Assembly (NCBI GenBank): GCA_030637065.1
Contig: DAOVVQ010000206.1
Span: 1-6,964 of the forward strand
Reading direction: 5' to 3'
Length of the DNA: 6,964 nt
DNA from: Planctomycetota bacterium
GTDB taxonomy: Bacteria; Planctomycetota; Phycisphaerae; Sedimentisphaerales; Anaerohalosphaeraceae
The notes beneath the pieces were generated by a model. That model did not search any database. It had not been told where the DNA came from and saw only the letters and a program-made list of their open reading frames with translations. How positions within the stretch are numbered: the stretch's first letter is position 1; each line of letters begins with the position of its first letter. Shown here piece by piece: positions 5,341 to 6,964 of the stretch. The position numbers and the translations under genes were made by a program.

Positions 5341-6699
5341 CTATTTCCACCAGTCAGGCCCCTCCGCCTCGATCTGGGCGTTTAGCGCGATCAGCGTCGC
5401 CTTCATCGCATCCAGCCGCTCGGGCTCTGCGAGAGCCCGGTCATTCGACTCCGTAATATCATTCTTAAGATTATACAGCTCGAACCGGCTAAAGTCAGTA
5501 GGCGTCAGTATCTTCCAGTCGCCCAGCCGCATCGCGATATTCATACCGTCATTTGCTTTGTGATAACGCCAGTACATCGGCACCTTGCGGTCGATCGGCT
5601 CGCCGGAAAACGCCGGCACCAAACTCGCACCGTCAATCGTACGGTCGCCGGGCACCGGGGTGCCGGTTATCTCGCAAATAGTCGTAAATATATCCGAACC
5701 GATAGCCGGCTGATCGCAAATGGAACCAGGCCCGATCCTCCCGGGCCAGCGAATGATACCAGGCACACGATGGCCGCCCTCATACAGAGACCGCTTTCGC
5801 CCCCGAAGACCGCCGGTCGACCCGCGAGTCCTTCCGGTAGTACCGTTGCCCTCCGGACCGTTATCCGAGGCATAGAACACAACCGTATCCTCGACCAAAC
5901 CGTTCTTATCCAGCGCATCGCACAGCATCCCAAACGCAAAATCGATCTGCGAAATATTACCGTGATGCTGGCGAAGGTCGGGGTCGATAAGTTCCGAGTA
6001 AATATCCATGAAGTCAGGGTCCGACTCGATCGGCTTGTGAGGCTCATGCGTCCACACGCTAATAAAAAACGGCTTGTCCTTATCGCGATGGTTCTCAAGC
6101 CAGTCAATCGCCTCACCCGCAACCAAAGGAGCGGAAAAACCCTCCAACAGCCCGACCTCCTCGCCGTTACGAACAAAGTTGTCCGGATTCTTATGACTCG
6201 GGCTTGCATTATTCTGCGTGGCAAACCACCAGTCGTAACCGTGATCGTCCGGCTGGGGCTGCTCGGGCGAATTGAACTTGCTGTTAAGGTGCCACTTGCC
6301 AACATGACAGGTACTGTACCCCTCCTCCTTAAGCAGCCTGGCGATCGTTATCTCCGACGTCCTCAGATAAATCTCCGAACTGGTCGGTATCCACGTATAA
6401 ACACCGTTGCGATAAGGTGTCCTGCCGGTAAGAATTGACGACCTGGAAGGCGAGCAAACCGGACACGCCGAGTGGCAATCCGTAAACTTCATCCCCTCGG
6501 TAGCAAACCGGTCGATATTAGGCGTCTTGATGATCGGATGCCCGTAACAACCCAGATCACCATAACCCTGATCGTCGGTAAGAAAAACGATAACATTCGG
6601 CTGCCCCGAACCAACCCGAACCCGCATACCCTCATTAGACAGCACCAGCCCCCCAGCCGCAAGGGCCGCACAACCCCTCAAAAATCCGCGCCGATTCAA
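5341..6699 (-). CDS. Tat-exported arylsulfatase A/GALNS-like sulfatase, TTG start
   Basis: Predicted exported sulfatase, 452 residues, with no added C-terminal domain. The proposed TTG start gives M-N-R-R-G-F-L-R, matching the Tat motif of both - strand neighbours, and is preceded by GGAGGTGAT at good distance. Catalytic features: TDDQ with D42/D43; C82-S-P-S-R86 (Cys82 at bases 6454-6456); GKWH with K135/H137; H221 in HEPHKP; S-D279-N280-G; K302 in RGRKRSLYEGG. The later FTTICEITGTP..DRTIDG segment resembles the same region of N-acetylgalactosamine-6-sulfatase. The protein ends DWWK, as small sulfatases often do. It is the first gene of the - strand group, behind a recognisable promoter. Its signal region (CAALAAGG, then VLSNEGM) is strikingly like that of the next gene, although the enzymes differ elsewhere. 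A TTG at 6771 would add 24 Gly-rich residues and is judged unlikely. Galactosamine or galactose 6-sulfate is a guess. Confidence 0.94.
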   Translation of the reverse strand: MNRRGFLRGCAALAAGGLVLSNEGMRVRVGSGQPNVIVFLTDDQGYGDLGCYGHPIIKTPNIDRFATEGMKFTDCHSACPVCSPSRSSILTGRTPYRNGVYTWIPTSSEIYLRTSEITIARLLKEEGYSTCHVGKWHLNSKFNSPEQPQPDDHGYDWWFATQNNASPSHKNPDNFVRNGEEVGLLEGFSAPLVAGEAIDWLENHRDKDKPFFISVWTHEPHKPIESDPDFMDIYSELIDPDLRQHHGNISQIDFAFGMLCDALDKNGLVEDTVVFYASDNGPEGNGTTGRTRGSTGGLRGRKRSLYEGGHRVPGIIRWPGRIGPGSICDQPAIGSDIFTTICEITGTPVPGDRTIDGASLVPAFSGEPIDRKVPMYWRYHKANDGMNIAMRLGDWKILTPTDFSRFELYNLKNDITESNDRALAEPERLDAMKATLIALNAQIEAEGPDWWK

Positions 6700-6747
6700 A
6701 CCATCACCTCCAGCAAACGCAAATCCACCATCACCTCCGGCAAATCC
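6700..6747 (-). repeat. imperfect tandem repeat carrying duplicated Shine-Dalgarno
   Basis: On the - strand two units lie head to tail: 6747-6727 (21 nt) and 6726-6700 (27 nt). Both begin GGATTTGC and end GGAGGTGATGGT; the second has six extra bases in the middle. GGAGGTGA in each unit is fully complementary to the usual 3' end of 16S rRNA. The second copy sits 7 nt before the TTG at 6699 and is taken as the working ribosome binding site. The repeat is also open in frame with the gene (GFAGGDG and GFAFAGGDG), so it could be a short coding extension if translation began at 6771. Confidence 0.7.
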
Positions 6748-6810
6748 AGACCAACCGCCTGCACCTTCCAATATGCCTTAAAAATATAGGAACCAATCCT
6801 TATCTGACGC

Positions 6811-6839
6811 ATTATACCATCTCCACCCCCCAAAATCAA
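6811..6839 (-). promoter_or_regulatory. sigma70-type promoter of the sulfatase operon
   Basis: On the - strand TTGATT (6839-6834) and TATAAT (6816-6811) are separated by exactly 17 nt. The -10 is preceded by TGG, giving an extended TGnTATAAT. Transcription would begin near 6804, leaving a leader of about 105 nt before the TTG at 6699. It is the only full-consensus -10 with a well-spaced -35 that I found upstream of a gene here. Confidence 0.65.
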
Positions 6840-6964
6840 CCACCCAGACCCCGCCTTCTGGACCATTTTCCACCACAAGGACAATTGCAGGGATTGATCA
6901 GAACGGCGATTCCGCGGAAACAAACCCGTTCGACCTGGCCCCCACAGGCCAAAACATCACCGGC
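6840..6964. other. upstream region without a supported gene
   Basis: The last 125 bases carry no start, motif or protein end that I can defend. A + strand frame reads GIDQNGDSAETNPFDLAPTG with C-ending codons to the edge and could enter a divergent gene. A - strand frame ends ARSNGFVSAESPF at a stop near 6902 and could be the tail of an upstream gene. Neither has further support. Confidence 0.3.

Noticed and set aside
5321..5350. GTG start at 5350 giving a product overlapping the upstream sulfatase
   Set aside because: The strong AAGGAG lies downstream of it and is ideally placed for the ATG at 5320, which also yields a normal Tat N-terminus.
2448..6438. Long + strand open frames opposite the - strand sulfatases (for example 2448-3419, 4346-5128, 5560-6438)
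   Set aside because: They are shadows of real genes: their translations are rich in Arg, His, Pro and Ile with no domain motif, and the opposite strand encodes full sulfatase motifs.
6840..6964. Possible divergent gene or upstream gene tail at the right edge
   Set aside because: Too short, with no start codon and ribosome binding site pair or domain motif to support either reading.

Overview
The window is almost entirely a cluster of four formylglycine-type (S1 family) sulfatases. One lies on the + strand and is cut by the left edge. Three lie on the - strand and are complete. All four keep the Cys-x-Pro-x-Arg maturation motif. The three complete proteins begin with twin-arginine (Tat) export signals of the RRxFL(K/R) type. 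This density of Tat-exported sulfatases, some with an extra C-terminal beta-rich module, is typical of glycan-degrading Planctomycetota (Phycisphaerae-like) and of relatives in Kiritimatiellota/Lentisphaerota. That placement is inference from gene content; no phylogenetic marker is present.

Layout, left to right. 1-1280 (+): the 3' part of an SGSH-like sulfatase (heparan N-sulfatase type). 1281-1511: a convergent gap holding three separate perfect inverted repeats. 1512-3383 (-): a sulfatase with a C-terminal beta-rich module. 3384-3580: a leader/intercistronic gap with an ACTTGAT inverted repeat, four short palindromes built around a central TT, and a compact U-tract terminator on the - strand. 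3581-5320 (-): a second sulfatase with a different C-terminal module. 5341-6699 (-): a single-domain arylsulfatase A/GALNS-like protein, probably started at TTG. 6700-6747: a tandem repeat that carries two near-perfect Shine-Dalgarno sequences. 6811-6839 (-): a good sigma70-type promoter. 6840-6964: nothing I can call.

The - strand genes read 5341-6699, then 3581-5320 (20 nt apart, one operon), then a terminator-like hairpin, then 1512-3383 with its own leader. The four enzymes differ in sequence and are not recent copies of one another. They most likely remove sulfate from different positions of one or more sulfated polysaccharides in the periplasm. No glycoside hydrolase, lyase, transporter or sulfatase-maturating enzyme is visible here; those would have to be elsewhere.

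I do not see an undescribed multi-gene system. The less ordinary signals are the set of two-base-spaced palindromes, a 27-nt in-frame Gly-rich insertion in one sulfatase that resembles the tandem repeat in another's leader, an Asp-Asn to Glu-Gln change at the metal site of the first sulfatase, and a strand-linked composition bias.
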